From Phoenix dactylifera (taxonomy: Eukaryota > Streptophyta > Magnoliopsida > Arecales > Arecaceae), in the NCBI RefSeq assembly GCF_009389715.1, contig NC_052404.1:2472738-2536737 (forward strand): a stretch of DNA of 64,000 nt, read 5' to 3'. The notes under the pieces are model-generated. The model saw only the letters and a program-made list of their open reading frames with translations. It searched no databases and was not told the origin of the DNA. The position numbers and the translations under genes were made by a program. This document shows positions 37,081-48,221 of this stretch, piece by piece (position 1 is the stretch's first letter; every line of letters begins with the position of its first letter).

Positions 37081-37835
37081 TTTTTTTTTTTCTTTTTTTT
37101 TTTTTTGCTAGGACGGATGGGTTATACCTGGTGGGTACGGATACACCCAATAAAGTCAAAAAATAGGATACCTCGGAGTGCCAAGGGCAACTTCCCATCT
37201 TCAGTCCACAAGGTGCCTCCGAAGTGACAGGCTACATACGCAACCACCCAATCCGCAGCACCATTGGCTTCACGGTAAATATGCTTGGCCTGAAAGGCCC
37301 ATCCTTTCCTCACCATAGCCCAAATGTTATGGAGCAAGGGATACTCACTACCGTTACCCCTTGGGCTTCTCTAGATCCAACTGATAACGGTGGCTGAATT
37401 ACCTTACAGGATGATGGACTTGGCCTGTAACATGCACCGAGCATGGCGAAGGCCCGCCCAGGCAGCTCTCAGCTCCGCACTTGAAACCGAAGTGTCAAAT
37501 AACTGACTACACCCAGTAGCCACAATTCTGGCAAACGAGTTCCAAATAATAAAATCCGCACCTTTCCTCGTGCCATCATTCAGGACTGACTCATCAAAAT
37601 TGATCTTGAGGAAATTCGGAGGTTGGGTCTTTCAGGTGAAAAACACCATATGGGATACTGTCGAAGTAGAGTGAAAATCCTAGATGTTCCGAGCTATCAA
37701 GGTTCCTTCAACGGCAATGGTGTGACACAGCTCTGCCGTCTAAATGTGGGTACTCTCGACCATAAATCTCGGGACAAAGGCGACCCGAGAAGAAGACGGA
37801 CTCCAGGGCCAAGACGACTCTCACCAGGTTCTCTT
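37081..37835 (-). mobile_element. 5'-truncated LINE tail, leftward
   Basis: A T-rich tract at 37081-37107 is the A tail on the minus strand. Reading leftward, the copy encodes FLKINFDESVLNDGTRKGA, then SSAELRAAWAGLRHAR and REANGAADWVVAYVA, the RNase H region of the window's LINE family. Similarity continues rightward to about 37800. It has internal stops and no reverse transcriptase. Confidence 0.75.
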
Positions 37836-37844
37836 TTTGATGTT

Positions 37845-38445
37845 TGAATCCCTTCTTGTTCTTTGTGTTCGGAAAAAAAAGATAGGATTTTTTGGTTGTT
37901 TTCGAAGAGAACAGGAGTCGGAGTAGAAAGCAGGAAAGAATGGTTTGTTCTATCCTCTTGATACCTCCTTAAAATTTCTGACCCTCGGCGACTACGGAAG
38001 TAGAGGAAGAAGAAAACAGAGCCCAAAAAAAGTCTGTTTGCTTTTTTTTTTCCCATTTATTTCCCACTCTTGGATTCTGTTTGAGCCTTTCCGGAATGAT
38101 CGGTACCTACAGTCCGTGATATTGTTTTATTTCAATTTAGTCTTTTTGCTTTTATTTAACGTGTTATTGTTTTCCGGGGTATTCGAATCCCTTCTTGTTC
38201 TTTTTGTTCTAAAAAAGATCGGATCTTTTTGTTTGTTTTCTAAAAGAATAGGATTCGGTGGAGGGAGCAGAAAAGAGTGGTTTATTCTATCTACTGCGTA
38301 CCTGCTTAAATTTATTGATCCTAAGCGACTAAGGAGGTAGATGAAGAAGAAAACAGAGCCCAAAAAAGGGGTTTTTGCTGTTTTTTCTTTTCATTTATTT
38401 CCTTCTCTTGGATTCTGTTTGAGGCTTTCTGGAACGATCGGTAGT
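37845..38445. repeat. Diverged direct duplication of about 265 bp, origin unknown
   Basis: Copy one (about 37845-38105) and copy two (about 38180-38444) share, in order, gaatcccttcttgttcttt, a gtggagg/gtcggag block, gaatggtttgttctat, gaagaagaaaacagagccc and cttggattctgtttgag, ending at gatcggta. The copies are about 80% alike by eye and separated by about 75 bp. The composition is unlike the neighbouring LINE. An organelle origin is possible but I could not place it. Confidence 0.75.
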
Positions 38446-39169
38446 GATATACTTTTATTTCATTCAATCTGTGTCTATTTCTCTAAACTTTCTCATCTTT
38501 TACCTTAATGACATTTTATTTCGGGGACAGAAAGGAGGGGAGGGAGAAAAATCCCTTTCTTACGTCTCCAAAATCATGAATTATTAACATCTAAGCCCTC
38601 GGCCATCGCGATTGTTAGTCAGATTCAGTAGCATAAAGCAATCCGGCTCAGGAATTTTCAAACTTAGCTGTCTGAAGCCTAATAATCCATGTTACTGTCC
38701 GATTGATGCTACATCTTAATTTGAATTGAATGATGAAGATGGGGTTGGTGGTGGTGGTGGATGCAGGTATGGTGGTTCGAGAGCCACAGCAGATCAAGGC
38801 AGTCTTCGTGGTTGTTGTCGACTCTTACGTAATTGAATTTAGAAGATTCGTTGACAGTGTTGCAGTAGAATTGTTTGTGTATCATATGATCCTTTTTGCC
38901 TTGGCATTCCTTGATTCTCCATTGCTTGTAAAACTGCATTATCTACATGCTTCGATTCTGCCATTGTTAATGTTAATTTTAGGAGTTGATAAGATATTGG
39001 ATTAAGAAATTCAAAGTTAAATAGTATGATGGTAAAGTTATGCACGTACAATATACTATAGTATACTAGGCTCTAGTATTACATTTATTAATTCATTCAA
39101 TTTATATATTTGCAGATGTGCATCACAATTTATTTGACATACTAATCTTCATGTGAATTTGCAAGGATA

Positions 39170-39173
39170 TATA

Positions 39174-39203
<30 letters not shown>
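39170..39203. repeat. AT-rich (TA)n microsatellite
   Basis: A run of TA units, slightly interrupted, lies in the intron of the NET3-like gene. Confidence 0.9.
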
Positions 39204-39212
<9 letters not shown>

Positions 39213-39257
39213 TTATATATAATAAAGAGCTGGACTTGGCTACACTTGGATAGATTT

Positions 39258-39460
39258 TTACTCAGATTTGGTCAGGTCTACACTATTCATTGGAGGTCTT
39301 ATATCGATGGCCCAAGCCCTTGGATGTAATCTACTAACTTTAACTACTTACACTAACTTTACTCAGATTTGGTCAGGTCTACACTATTCATTGGAGGTCT
39401 TATATCGATGGCCCAAGCCCTTGGATGTAATCTACTAACTTTAAACTACTTACACTAAAA
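39258..39460. repeat. 101-bp tandem duplication
   Basis: A unit of about 101 bp containing actcagatttggtcaggtc and gatggcccaagcccttgg is repeated head to tail, starting at about 39258 and 39359, with almost no differences. It lies in the intron of the NET3-like gene, upstream of the LTR insertion. Confidence 0.92.
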
Positions 39461-39732
39461 CTCATATAATTTGGAGATCCCTAGATTATATATAAAGTGA
39501 TAAAAATATATATGTATATATATATAATTTCAAGTTATTTAGACTATTCAATTTTTTGACCACTTGATGTATAGACTTAGGGTCTCTAAATCACATGTTT
39601 CACATTCAATAGCTCAGATCATCGATATAGGACTCTCGTTGTCCAATATAGAGCTGGCCGGATTTGAATGGAGATCCAATATGCATACATACCTGTTAGC
39701 TACTTGGTACCACTATTCAAGTTGGTACTAAT

Positions 39733-42644
39733 TGTCACGCCCCGGACCCGGATCCGTGACACGGCCGTGCTATTGCCGACTACCGCCCATAATAGCACGC
39801 AGCCTCATACCTGGGTAACAGGGTAGTCAAACCAACCGAATCTTTTCATATGAAAGCATTCTTAGTACAACCTGCTGGTCAGCACCCAAATACAGAGCTT
39901 CTATGTAGTTTATGTACACAATAGTATACTTGCTTCACCCCAAAAGAAAGAAGCCCTGATACCAGATTAACGTGTCTCTGGCAGCTATCAGTGGTAAGGA
40001 TCTGAAAGAAAAAGTAAATGAACGGATATGAGCTACACGGCTCAGTAAGTAATCATACATAATCTTACCGGATCGAACATAATGGTAACCATGTTTATGC
40101 AGGGTTTGAGAAGTTGACATGCGTATTATCTAATAATCATCATGGCATAATATGTATGCAATTTAAACAAGCAGTAGTGCAAATCACAAAAATTTTCATA
40201 AAATATGCATATAAAACCGTGCCCCCGGCATGCCGTGGTCCTTTTTCTCTCGGATGCTACTGCGAAGTCAGACTCGACCACTGGCGGGGCCAGCTCAGTT
40301 ACTATTCAGCCACTGGCGGAGCAGGCTCAGTTACTATTCAGCCACTGGCGGGGCAAGCTCAGTTACTATTCAGCTACTGGCGGGGCAGGCCCAATTACTA
40401 TTCAGCCACTGGCGGGGCAGGCTCAGTTACTATTCAGCCACTGGCGGGGCAGCTCAGTTACTATTCAGCCACTGGCGGGGCAAGCTCAGTTACTATTCAG
40501 CCACTGGCGGCTCAGTCATTCTCAGTAGCATCTTGAGCCCATTATAGTGCCTCTGGGCTAGCTAAGACTTTATAAACTTACATGCATGATTAAAATATCA
40601 GTATCATCATGTCGCATACATAGCCATAGCTTCTAGGATCATGCAAGTTACTTATGCATTGTAACATATCATGCATGAAACATATATTCTTAAAATAAAT
40701 GCTTAGGAAACATTAATAACATGACATGATCCATAACAGGATTAGGACAGGTTACTTACATTCTTCACTAATCATGCATACAATTCAAATTGTATAAAAA
40801 ACACTGGTTCATCTTATAAAACGTAATACAAGATCTACGATAGGATTAAGACAGATTACTTACTTCAATTCGCTTTCCAAATTTCTCAAGTCCAGGTGAC
40901 AAATCCTTAATCACCTAAAACAACACCATAGGGATCACATTATTCCCCATTTATTTATTATAAAATTTCTTAGTTCATCATACTATGAACTTACTTGCTT
41001 GGATCCCATCCAAGGATCTAGCCCAAGTCCAATTTACCCAATTTAGAGCCTTTGGGGCTCGATTTAAAACCAGATTGGGTCCACATGGGTTGATTGAGTT
41101 TTTAATTAAAGAATTGGGCCTCGTTTATAATTGGGTACAACCTTTTCTAGCCAATTGGGTCATCTGATTTGGTCAATGTGGCTCATTTGGGCCTGAGTCA
41201 AGGTTAGCCCAAGGTCAATTCGACCTTCTGTCAATTGAATTGGGCTTGAATTGGGCCTGATTCACAACCAATTAGGTCTGCTGAGACCAACTCAGCTTAA
41301 TTGGGTTCGGACCCATTTCAATTTAACTTAAATTAGCTCGGATTTTAACCAATTTATAGTTTGGGCTCGTCCAGACTTAGCCCAATCTGATTGAGCTCGG
41401 ATTTAGACTTAGCCCAATCTAATTGGGCTTGGATAGTCAAATTTGGCTAAACCCATTTCATTTCTTTTCTTTTTTTTTCCTTTTCTTCTCTTTTCCTTCT
41501 TTTTCTTTTCTTTTTCTTTTTTTTTCTTTTTTTTTTTCCTTTTCTTTTCTCCTCTTCTCCGTTTTCTTTTCTTTTTCTTCTTTTCTTCTCCTTCTTCTTT
41601 TCTTCTCCTTCCCGAAGCTTCCTCTCCTCCCTTCTCTTTCATCCCGATCTCCCCCTTCCTCTCTTCTCCGACGATGGGAGCACGACGAGCGGAAAGGGAG
41701 GACGGCGAGCGGAAGAAGGCCGGGCCACAACCGGTGGCGTCCACGGCTAGGCCCCGCAGCGTCCTCGGCCGAGCCTGTGACGACGGTGCTCGCGGCCGAA
41801 GCCGGCGGCCGCCGCACACGACGAGGAGGATGAGTCCCCTCTTCCTCTCTTCTTTTCCCTCTTCCTTTCTTTCTTTCATTCTTCTTCTTTTCTTCAACCT
41901 CCCTTCACCAACCCCATATTCTCTCTCTCTCACTCCCAAACCCTCTCTCTTCCTCTCTTCATTCTTCCCCTGTGAAGAAAGAAGGGGGGTTTGGGAGGGC
42001 CGAGCCACAGTCGGCGGTGCCACGGCCGGGCTCGCGGCGTCCACAGCCGCGCCTGCGGCTGAGCCCACGGCCGCGCCTGCGGCGGCCTTCTCTTCTCCCA
42101 CGGGGAAGAGAGGCCGGGAGAAGCCGGCGGCACTGTGGGATGCCCGCGGCCGCTCCCTTGGTCTGCCAGCAGCCGACGCCCGCGCCGACGGGATCACGGC
42201 TGAAGCCGATGGCCGTCGCCGGTGGCTCTCGGCCTGCCAACAATCCCCTTCCTCCCTTCTTTCTTTGTTTCTTTGTTGTCTTGCACAAAACAGGGGGAGA
42301 GAAGGCAGGGGGCTTACCTGGCTTCCGAAGGGGATTGCAGTGCTCCAGTGCCTCCACTCCATCGCCTTTGCCGATTTAGGGGTTCCTCAGATTTTTGGAG
42401 AGAGAGCCAGTAGGGTTTAATAGAGGGGGGGGGGGGGGACGAGTGTCACGCCCAGCTTCTTCTTGGTGGGGAGCTTGAACAGCTGGGTCCTCTGATCCCC
42501 ACCTGTCCCTAGTCACATCTATGCATGAGGTGGCAGCCATCAACAATGGGCCCCAGTTAGGTCCATTAGGTATCCTGGCCCAATGCTCGAGTACGGGCCA
42601 AAAAAAGTATTGGGCCCAGTTAATTTTTGGGCCCAGGTATTACA
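39733..42644. mobile_element. Solo-LTR-like fossil, probably Ty3/Gypsy (Tekay/Del type)
   Basis: The 2912-bp element starts TGTCACGCCCCGG, ends GGTATTACA and is flanked by a perfect 5-bp duplication, CTAAT, at 39728-39732 and 42645-42649. TG...CA ends with a 5-bp duplication are the LTR signature. No internal retroviral genes are present, so a solo LTR left by recombination is the simplest reading. Long LTRs of this kind are known in Tekay/Del chromoviruses, but the family call is an inference. The parts are a 32-bp minisatellite (40278-40520), a gggctt/aattgg-rich stretch (41000-41450), a pyrimidine tract of about 200 bp (41455-41660) and GC-rich blocks to 42400. The intact duplication suggests a modest age. 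Confidence 0.65.
40278..40520. repeat. 32-bp minisatellite within the LTR
   Basis: About seven to eight head-to-tail units of about 32 bp carry actggcggggcaggctcag and ttactattcagcc, with small variations. All three forward frames stay open across the array, so the apparent proteins here are a by-product of the repeat, not genes. Confidence 0.92.
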
Positions 42645-43402
42645 CTAATTAAATTTGATTTCTCTAGTCTTTAGATTTGTTTTATCATGGTAGCTAGGGA
42701 GTCAAAGCTTTTTTTTGATGTGCAGATCTGGAAGAGAAGACAAGCAAATTCTGAAACTGATAGAGGAAAATGCTGACTCATTTGCTCAGTGCGCGGCGAT
42801 ATTCTACAAGAAGAGACCGCAGCTTGTAAATATGATTGAGGATTTCTATCAAGCTTATGGTTCGTTGGCTGAAGAATATGACCAGCTCAAGTCAGGATGT
42901 CGAACACGTTGCAGCACATCATTTGGTCCCTCTTTCTTAGAAAAAGGATGGTTGCAGAAGGTACGGAACAGCTCAACAGATGAGTCATCCGAGCTTTCCT
43001 CGGATTTTCTTGATTCTGAGGATTCTGAAGTTGATGATCCTGAACAAGAAGCTAAGTAGAGAGCAAGTTGAGTGAGGTGCCAGTTAATAAGAGTGACTTA
43101 TGGTGTGGTGAAGCAGATAGAGGAAGAACTAGATGGACCTAAACAGGAGAATGCAACTCTGAAGGCTGAGCTAGCAGAGAAAAATGAAGAGAAGAGGGAG
43201 GTCATCAGACAGCTTCCTTTACCCTTGGACATCCTAGAGGAGGAAAAATGCTGATTTGAGGAAGTGCATCAAGGATGCGAAGAATTCGGGAAGCCATTTT
43301 GAATTCAAGAAACTTACCAAGAAAATATTCATGGAAATTATTTACTGGACTCTCAAAGCCTCGGACTACAATTGGGGCCCTCTAATGATTCCTCAAGTGT
43401 GA

Positions 43403-44379
43403 CATAACATCTTTTGAACCTTCATTGTCTCTCTATAACAAATTTATAGGGTTAAGAGTGTGGCCTTTTCCTTGCTAGGCTTGAGTCGAAGCAGTATGAT
43501 TTCATAGAAGATTCATTGTTTTAGCAATTCTTTTTATGTATACTCAAGAAGATTGTGTGCTCTTGTACTGTCAGACCCAACCTTACATGTAATCTTTCCT
43601 TGTGACGCTCTCTTTTAATTACAAAAGTTATAAACCGAGGATGTCTATGTGTAAAAATGACATCAGTAGCTTCCATCAGATCTGGTTTTTAAGCTCTGGC
43701 TGTTCGGTCGCAGTAAATTTTCTACAGATGTATACAAATAGAAATTCACTGTTTACCTATCTTCTTTGAATCGAGCAATTCATTGTCTGACGGCAAAACG
43801 GTCGCGATAGCCAGCTACCTATGAACCTCACCTAATTTGTTCTCTGTTATGTGATGGCCAAATATGGGTCATAGAGCTTTTCACAATTTCACCTTTTCTT
43901 CTGAAGACTTCACGTTCGGACATCATTCTCTTGTTCTTACATACTTCAGTTACAGTTTCTTATTCAGAGCAATGGAAGATGCCGCATCCGAAAGCACTCG
44001 GCGAAGGCATTTTTAGAAGTTCTTGTTTGGGAACAGAAGTGGAGTCCCAATATTGGCTGCTCGGTGCTCACCGATGAGAATTTACACCAACATAGATGGC
44101 TCATATCAAATGTAGTAACGGCTACTTTCCGCTCAGGGTTTTGGTAGTACTATCATCACAATATTCCAAAAGCTAGTAGCCGGCTCTTAACAGCTTACCA
44201 CCTCGTTTCTCAAGTAGGACAATTCATGGCCGTCTCCCGACAACAGTTCCCTTCATCTTGGGCCATGAACAAAGAAGCAGTTCGAGAGACAGATGAGGGT
44301 AGAAAGGATTCAATCAAATTTAGTACGATAGGCTTGTACATGAAAAGAGAGGAACACGATCCGCTCATTGAGGGTTGGG
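43403..44379. other. Gene-free spacer between the NET3-like gene and the LINE
   Basis: The first part is probably the old 3' UTR of the NET3-like gene. Nothing else is recognisable. The left boundary of the following LINE is not sharp. Confidence 0.4.
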
Positions 44380-47242
44380 GCGGGTCACGCCACGGGTGGA
44401 GGAGGACACTGCAGTGAGACGAATATTAGTGGAGTTAGATTCAGGTGGACTGAGGAGGGTGAGATATCTAAGATTGGCCAGCTCCCCAGGCCGGAGACCA
44501 GAATTGCGGAGACCGAAATTGCAGCTTTGATTCGGCCAGTGTCAGAAATGAAGGTGCAGGAGGCGGTATGGGGCCTTGCAGAGGATAAGGCCCCTGGTCC
44601 GGACAGGTTTCCACCCTTCTTCTTCCAGAGGTATTGGTGCATTATTTGGAGAGCAATGGTAGAAGCAATACAGCTTTATTTCAGCCGGATCGTGATGACA
44701 GATGATTGGAAGGCCACTTACATCACATTGATACCAAAGCGTCAGGACGCTTCGGAGCCGAGTCACTGTAGACCCATTAATCTATGCACTACCTTGTATA
44801 AGGTGGTGGCGAGAATCATAGTGGGGAGGATGAGGATCATGTTGCCGAGAGTTATCAGCCAGGAACAGGGAGCTTTTGTCGGGAGGGGGGGCAGAGCATC
44901 TCGGACAATATTCTGCGGGCTCAGGAGATGATGGGGGATTTATAGCGAGCATCGAGGAGATGATGCTTGATGGCAATAAAGCTGGACATGGAGCGTGCTT
45001 ATGACCAGATCCGGTGGGACTTTCTTTAGCGAGCGCTCGAGAGCTTTGGTTTCCATCAGATTTGGATTGATTGGGTTCTAGGATGCGTGCAGGGGCCTAG
45101 CTATTCCATTCTGATGAATGGCACGCCATCGCCATTTTTTCGAGCTACTATAAAGCTCCATAAGGGATGTCCTCTGTTCCCCTATTTATTTATCATTTGC
45201 TCTAATGTTCTTTCCCGTGCTTTGCATGTAGCTTGTGGAAATCGAGAGTTGGTAGCCTATAGCCCAGCCCCTGGCGTCCGCCCCATGTCTCACTTGCTTT
45301 TTGCAGATGATTGCCTCCTACTTGCCAGGGGGAAGGTGACGGATACGAAAGCCCTACAGGGCATGTTGACAGAGTATTGCGTGATGTCCGGGCAGAGAGT
45401 CAATCTCTAGAAGTCAGCCATATACTATAGTCCGAGCACGGAGTGGAGGGCGCGACGGGAGTTCAGGGCGATTCTAGGGATGCGGGAGCAGGAGGGGGCC
45501 CTTGTTTATCTAGGGGTCCCCCTCACAGGGAAGTGGTTGCGGGTGGCGGAGTGTTCTACCTTGGTGGAGAGGGTGCAGAGCAGACTTGAAGGCTAGAGGG
45601 CATTATCACTCTCCATGATGGGCAGATTGACACTGATTAGGTCAATTTTGCGCTCTATGCCTATCTATCTAATGACACATACTGTTGTGTCGAAGACGAT
45701 ATTGGTGGAGATTGAGCGGCTTATGCGGAACTTCCTTTGGGGCTCCCTAAGGGGGCCACGGGGTACATCTGGTGGCCTAGGAGAGAGTATGTATGTCACT
45801 GCGAGGGTGGTTTGGGTATGCAATCACTTATGGAGAGGCGCGAGGCACTCCTGGCATGGCACGCAGTGCAATTGGTCTTAGAGCCGCATGAATTTTGAAG
45901 TCGGGTCATGACGGCTAGATATGGTCGGATGAGATCTGACGGGCAGGTGGCAGGCTGCCGGAGGAGTTCCTTTATGTGGCGAGAGATTGGGAAGTGTGTG
46001 ACCTATTCAGACTAGGGGCGGCGGAGTGGGATGGCGACAGACTGGGCCAGTTGTTTGGGGAGCATTTGGCATAGCAGGTTCAGATGCTCTCTATTTCGGG
46101 ATTAGTCAGTCCGAATGTTAGGATTTGGAGCACTACTTGTGGAGCCAGTGCTGGGATTGGCAATGTCTCTCGGGCTCTTCAGTAAGAGTCAGAGCCGGCC
46201 TTAGACTGTGGTTGGGTGTGGAGGTTTGGGCTACATCAGAGGGTTGCTCTCTTCCTCTGGAAGGTGGCCTGGGAGCGTCTGCCGACGAGTTCAGTGCTGA
46301 GTAGACGAGGAGTGAGCATCTCTCCCTTGTGCTTGATTTGTGGGGTAGACAAGTTGGTGGATCATGTGCTATTCTAGTATATGTGGGTGAAGGGTGCTTG
46401 GAGGTTGTCAGGAATCCCGAAGGATGCTTGGAGCCAGAGAGATAGTTTTCTGCAAAAGGTTCGGCAATGGTCTGGTATCCCCCAGATGCGTTACGTAGCT
46501 ATTAGGGCGACCTGTACAGTTTATCAGGTATGGCTAGTCAGGAACACCCGGATATTTGGCGAGCTCAATTCATCCCCGCGGCTCGTGCACAGGCAACAGA
46601 GATCATCTGTGCAGCTTCAAACTATAGACTTTTGGCAGCTCGGGACATCTGGGGCTCTCATATTGCTTCGGCCACTCCATATAGGGTATTCTTTACCCTG
46701 GAGCCCCCACCTCCGAGTTTTCTCAAAGTCAATTTTGATGGCTCAGTCATTGAGGAAGGTAAGAGGGGGGGAGCTGGATTCATCATCAAGGGGCCGAGCT
46801 CCAGTGCGGTGGCAACAGAGGACTGTCAGATTTTCGATACCTCGGTTTCGAGAGCAGAGCTGCGGGCGGCCTGGATGGGCATGTGCTACACGCGATGAGT
46901 GCTTCAGGCAAGTTCAGTCATTCTAGACGGTGACTCGGCCACAGTTATCAGTTAGGTCCGAAAGGGGCCCGAGCAGTGTCGGCGGAGTTCACCCCTTGCT
47001 CCGTGATATTTGGATGATGGTGACTGAATATGTTACATTTTAGGCTACGCATGTATATCGCGAAGCTAACGGGGCGGCCGATTAGATGGCGGCATATGTA
47101 GCGAGCCACTCTAGAGACACCCTATGGACTAGGAAGGGAGAGATGTCCAGAGCGTTTCAGAACCTTCTGTTTTCTGATTCGATTAGGTGTATTCATACTT
47201 ATATTGTATGAAATGCCCACTTTAGCTATAAAAAAAAAAAAA
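44380..47242 (+). mobile_element. L1-type LINE, 5'-truncated, with reverse transcriptase and RNase H
   Basis: This is the longest copy of the window's LINE family. It starts just before the reverse transcriptase domain: KAPGPDRFPPFFFQRYW near 44590, TLIPKRQDASEPSHCRPINL near 44730, QEQGAFVG near 44860. The catalytic Phe-Ala-Asp-Asp lies in SHLLFADDCLLLARG near 45300. The thumb region (YLGVPLTGKW, then MGRLTLIRSILRSMPIYLM) follows. A C-terminal RNase H domain begins FLKVNFDGSVIEEGKRGGA at about 46730. It ends in an A tail at 47230-47242. ORF1 and the endonuclease are absent, and the frame is broken by several stops and shifts, so it is not active. An added RNase H domain is known in some plant L1 lineages. 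I see no certain target duplication. Confidence 0.88.
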
Positions 47243-47792
47243 AGAAAGAAAGAAAAGAAGTGTTCTCCATCGTACCTCTGGAAACCATCTTCATAAGCTC
47301 GCTATGGAAAGTATAAACCCGAGCAAAAAAAACTCACAACTAAGCATTCTACTTGCACTAATAAACTGCAAATTTTTAAGAAAGATAGTGGCATGATGTG
47401 ACTTTTTAGAATGGATGACACCTCACCGAATCGCATCAGAAAGTTGTTGAATATGGTCATTAGTAGTTTGACATCAGCAAGGAAGCAATCCTATGATACC
47501 AAACAACATTTAACATCTTCCCTCCATGGAAGAAACCTTGTCATGATGAGGTGAGTACTTACCATCAATTTCGACCGTGCAGAGTCATTGGGACCCCACA
47601 AAGCCCACAAACACCCCATGCTGTAGGTTCCCCACATCCTCGTCACCTTGCACCAATGCCAACCTTTGCCCTGCCGCCCATCCCCCAATCACCACACTCC
47701 ACATGTCGACCACTACACACTCCACTAAGCACCCCTGCCCTCCCTTGCCTCCCTTCTTTAAACTCCCACGCACGCTTACAGCACCCCACACA
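47243..47792. other. Upstream region of the AGP gene
   Basis: An A/G-rich stretch (aaagaaagaaag) follows the LINE tail. The last 250 bp are C-rich (ccccac/cacccc motifs) and lead into the AGP start codon, probably promoter and leader. No clear TATA box was fixed. Confidence 0.4.
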
Positions 47793-48221
47793 ATGGCCAC
47801 CACCACCACCACTTCCCTCACTCCCTTCTCTACTCTGACTCACACACAACTCCTCTTCACGCTCTTGGCTGCACTTCTCCTCCTCACCAACCCCGTCTCC
47901 GACGTCTCGGCGGTGCCGGCTTTCCTCCCTGTTGAACCTACAGCTTCCTCCATTCCACCCACATTGGCCCCTGACAAGATGCCTTTGCTCCCCTCACCAG
48001 GAGGCAATGCCGGGGCGGCGCCGGCCGGCGCGTTGCCGACCGTTCCATCGAGCCCGAGCCCGCCGGACCCCGACAAGTTGCAGCCCAATTCTGCCATCGC
48101 TCCATCCGGTTCTGCTGCTGTGACGTCGGTGGCGAGTTCTCTGGGAAATTTGGGTAAGCTGAGTATGGATTTGGTTTGTGGATTGGTGCTCATGTGGTGG
48201 TTAGAGTTTATGGACAAGTGA
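47793..48221 (+). CDS. Classical arabinogalactan protein of the AGP25/26/27 type
   Basis: A single-exon frame of 142 aa starts at an ATG in good context (cacacaATGGCC). A signal peptide with the hydrophobic core LLFTLLAALLLL ends near DVSA (residue 40). The mature part is Pro/Ala/Ser/Thr-rich with spaced Ala-Pro, Ser-Pro and Thr-Pro pairs, the pattern for hydroxyproline O-arabinogalactan. The blocks VPAFLPVEPTAS, DKMPLLPSPGG and LPTVPSSPSPPDPDK match the Arabidopsis AGP25/26/27 group, as I remember it. The C-terminus (MDLVCGLVLMWWLEF) is hydrophobic, like a GPI-anchor signal, but ends in Met-Asp-Lys, which is unusual. The protein would be secreted to the cell surface. Its position between BAM9 and RUNKEL matches the Arabidopsis order and supports the call. 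Confidence 0.85.
   Translation: MATTTTTSLTPFSTLTHTQLLFTLLAALLLLTNPVSDVSAVPAFLPVEPTASSIPPTLAPDKMPLLPSPGGNAGAAPAGALPTVPSSPSPPDPDKLQPNSAIAPSGSAAVTSVASSLGNLGKLSMDLVCGLVLMWWLEFMDK

Larger units (their letters stand above)
38761..43402 (+). pseudogene. Broken NETWORKED 3-like gene (NAB/KIP1 domain)
   Basis: Exon 1 (38761-38828) reads MQVWWFESHSRSRQSSWL and LSTLT, with donor gt at 38829. Exon 2 starts at 42726 after gatgtgcag and reads QILKLIEENADSFAQ, then YKKRPQLVNMIEDFYQAYG and LAEEYDQ. These are the Trp-Trp-Phe/Ser-His start and the Ala-Asp-Ser-Phe-Ala plus Lys-Arg-Pro core of the actin-binding NAB domain of NET proteins, which link actin to membranes. The frame ends early at 43059 after an acidic stretch. 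The rest of the family, a coiled coil (QENATLKAELAEKNEEKR) and a C-terminal NADLRKCIKDAK, survives downstream in other frames, with an extra A near 43245 before it. Near 42736 a base also appears lost relative to the usual Leu-Glu-Glu-Lys. The intron carries a solo-LTR-like insertion (39733-42644). A short NAB-only protein of about 133 aa could still be made. Confidence 0.7.

Noticed and set aside
40114-40547. Three overlapping forward open frames of 105-140 codons with repeating Ser-Tyr-Tyr-Ser-Ala-Thr-Gly-Gly motifs
   Set aside because: They exist only because the 32-bp minisatellite lacks stops in all three frames. The region is inside an LTR-like element.
41409-42420. Long open frames on both strands (over 300 codons) rich in Lys/Glu/Arg or Phe/Ser/Leu
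   Set aside because: They come from a pyrimidine tract and GC-rich blocks of the LTR-like element. There is no domain, and both strands are open at once.
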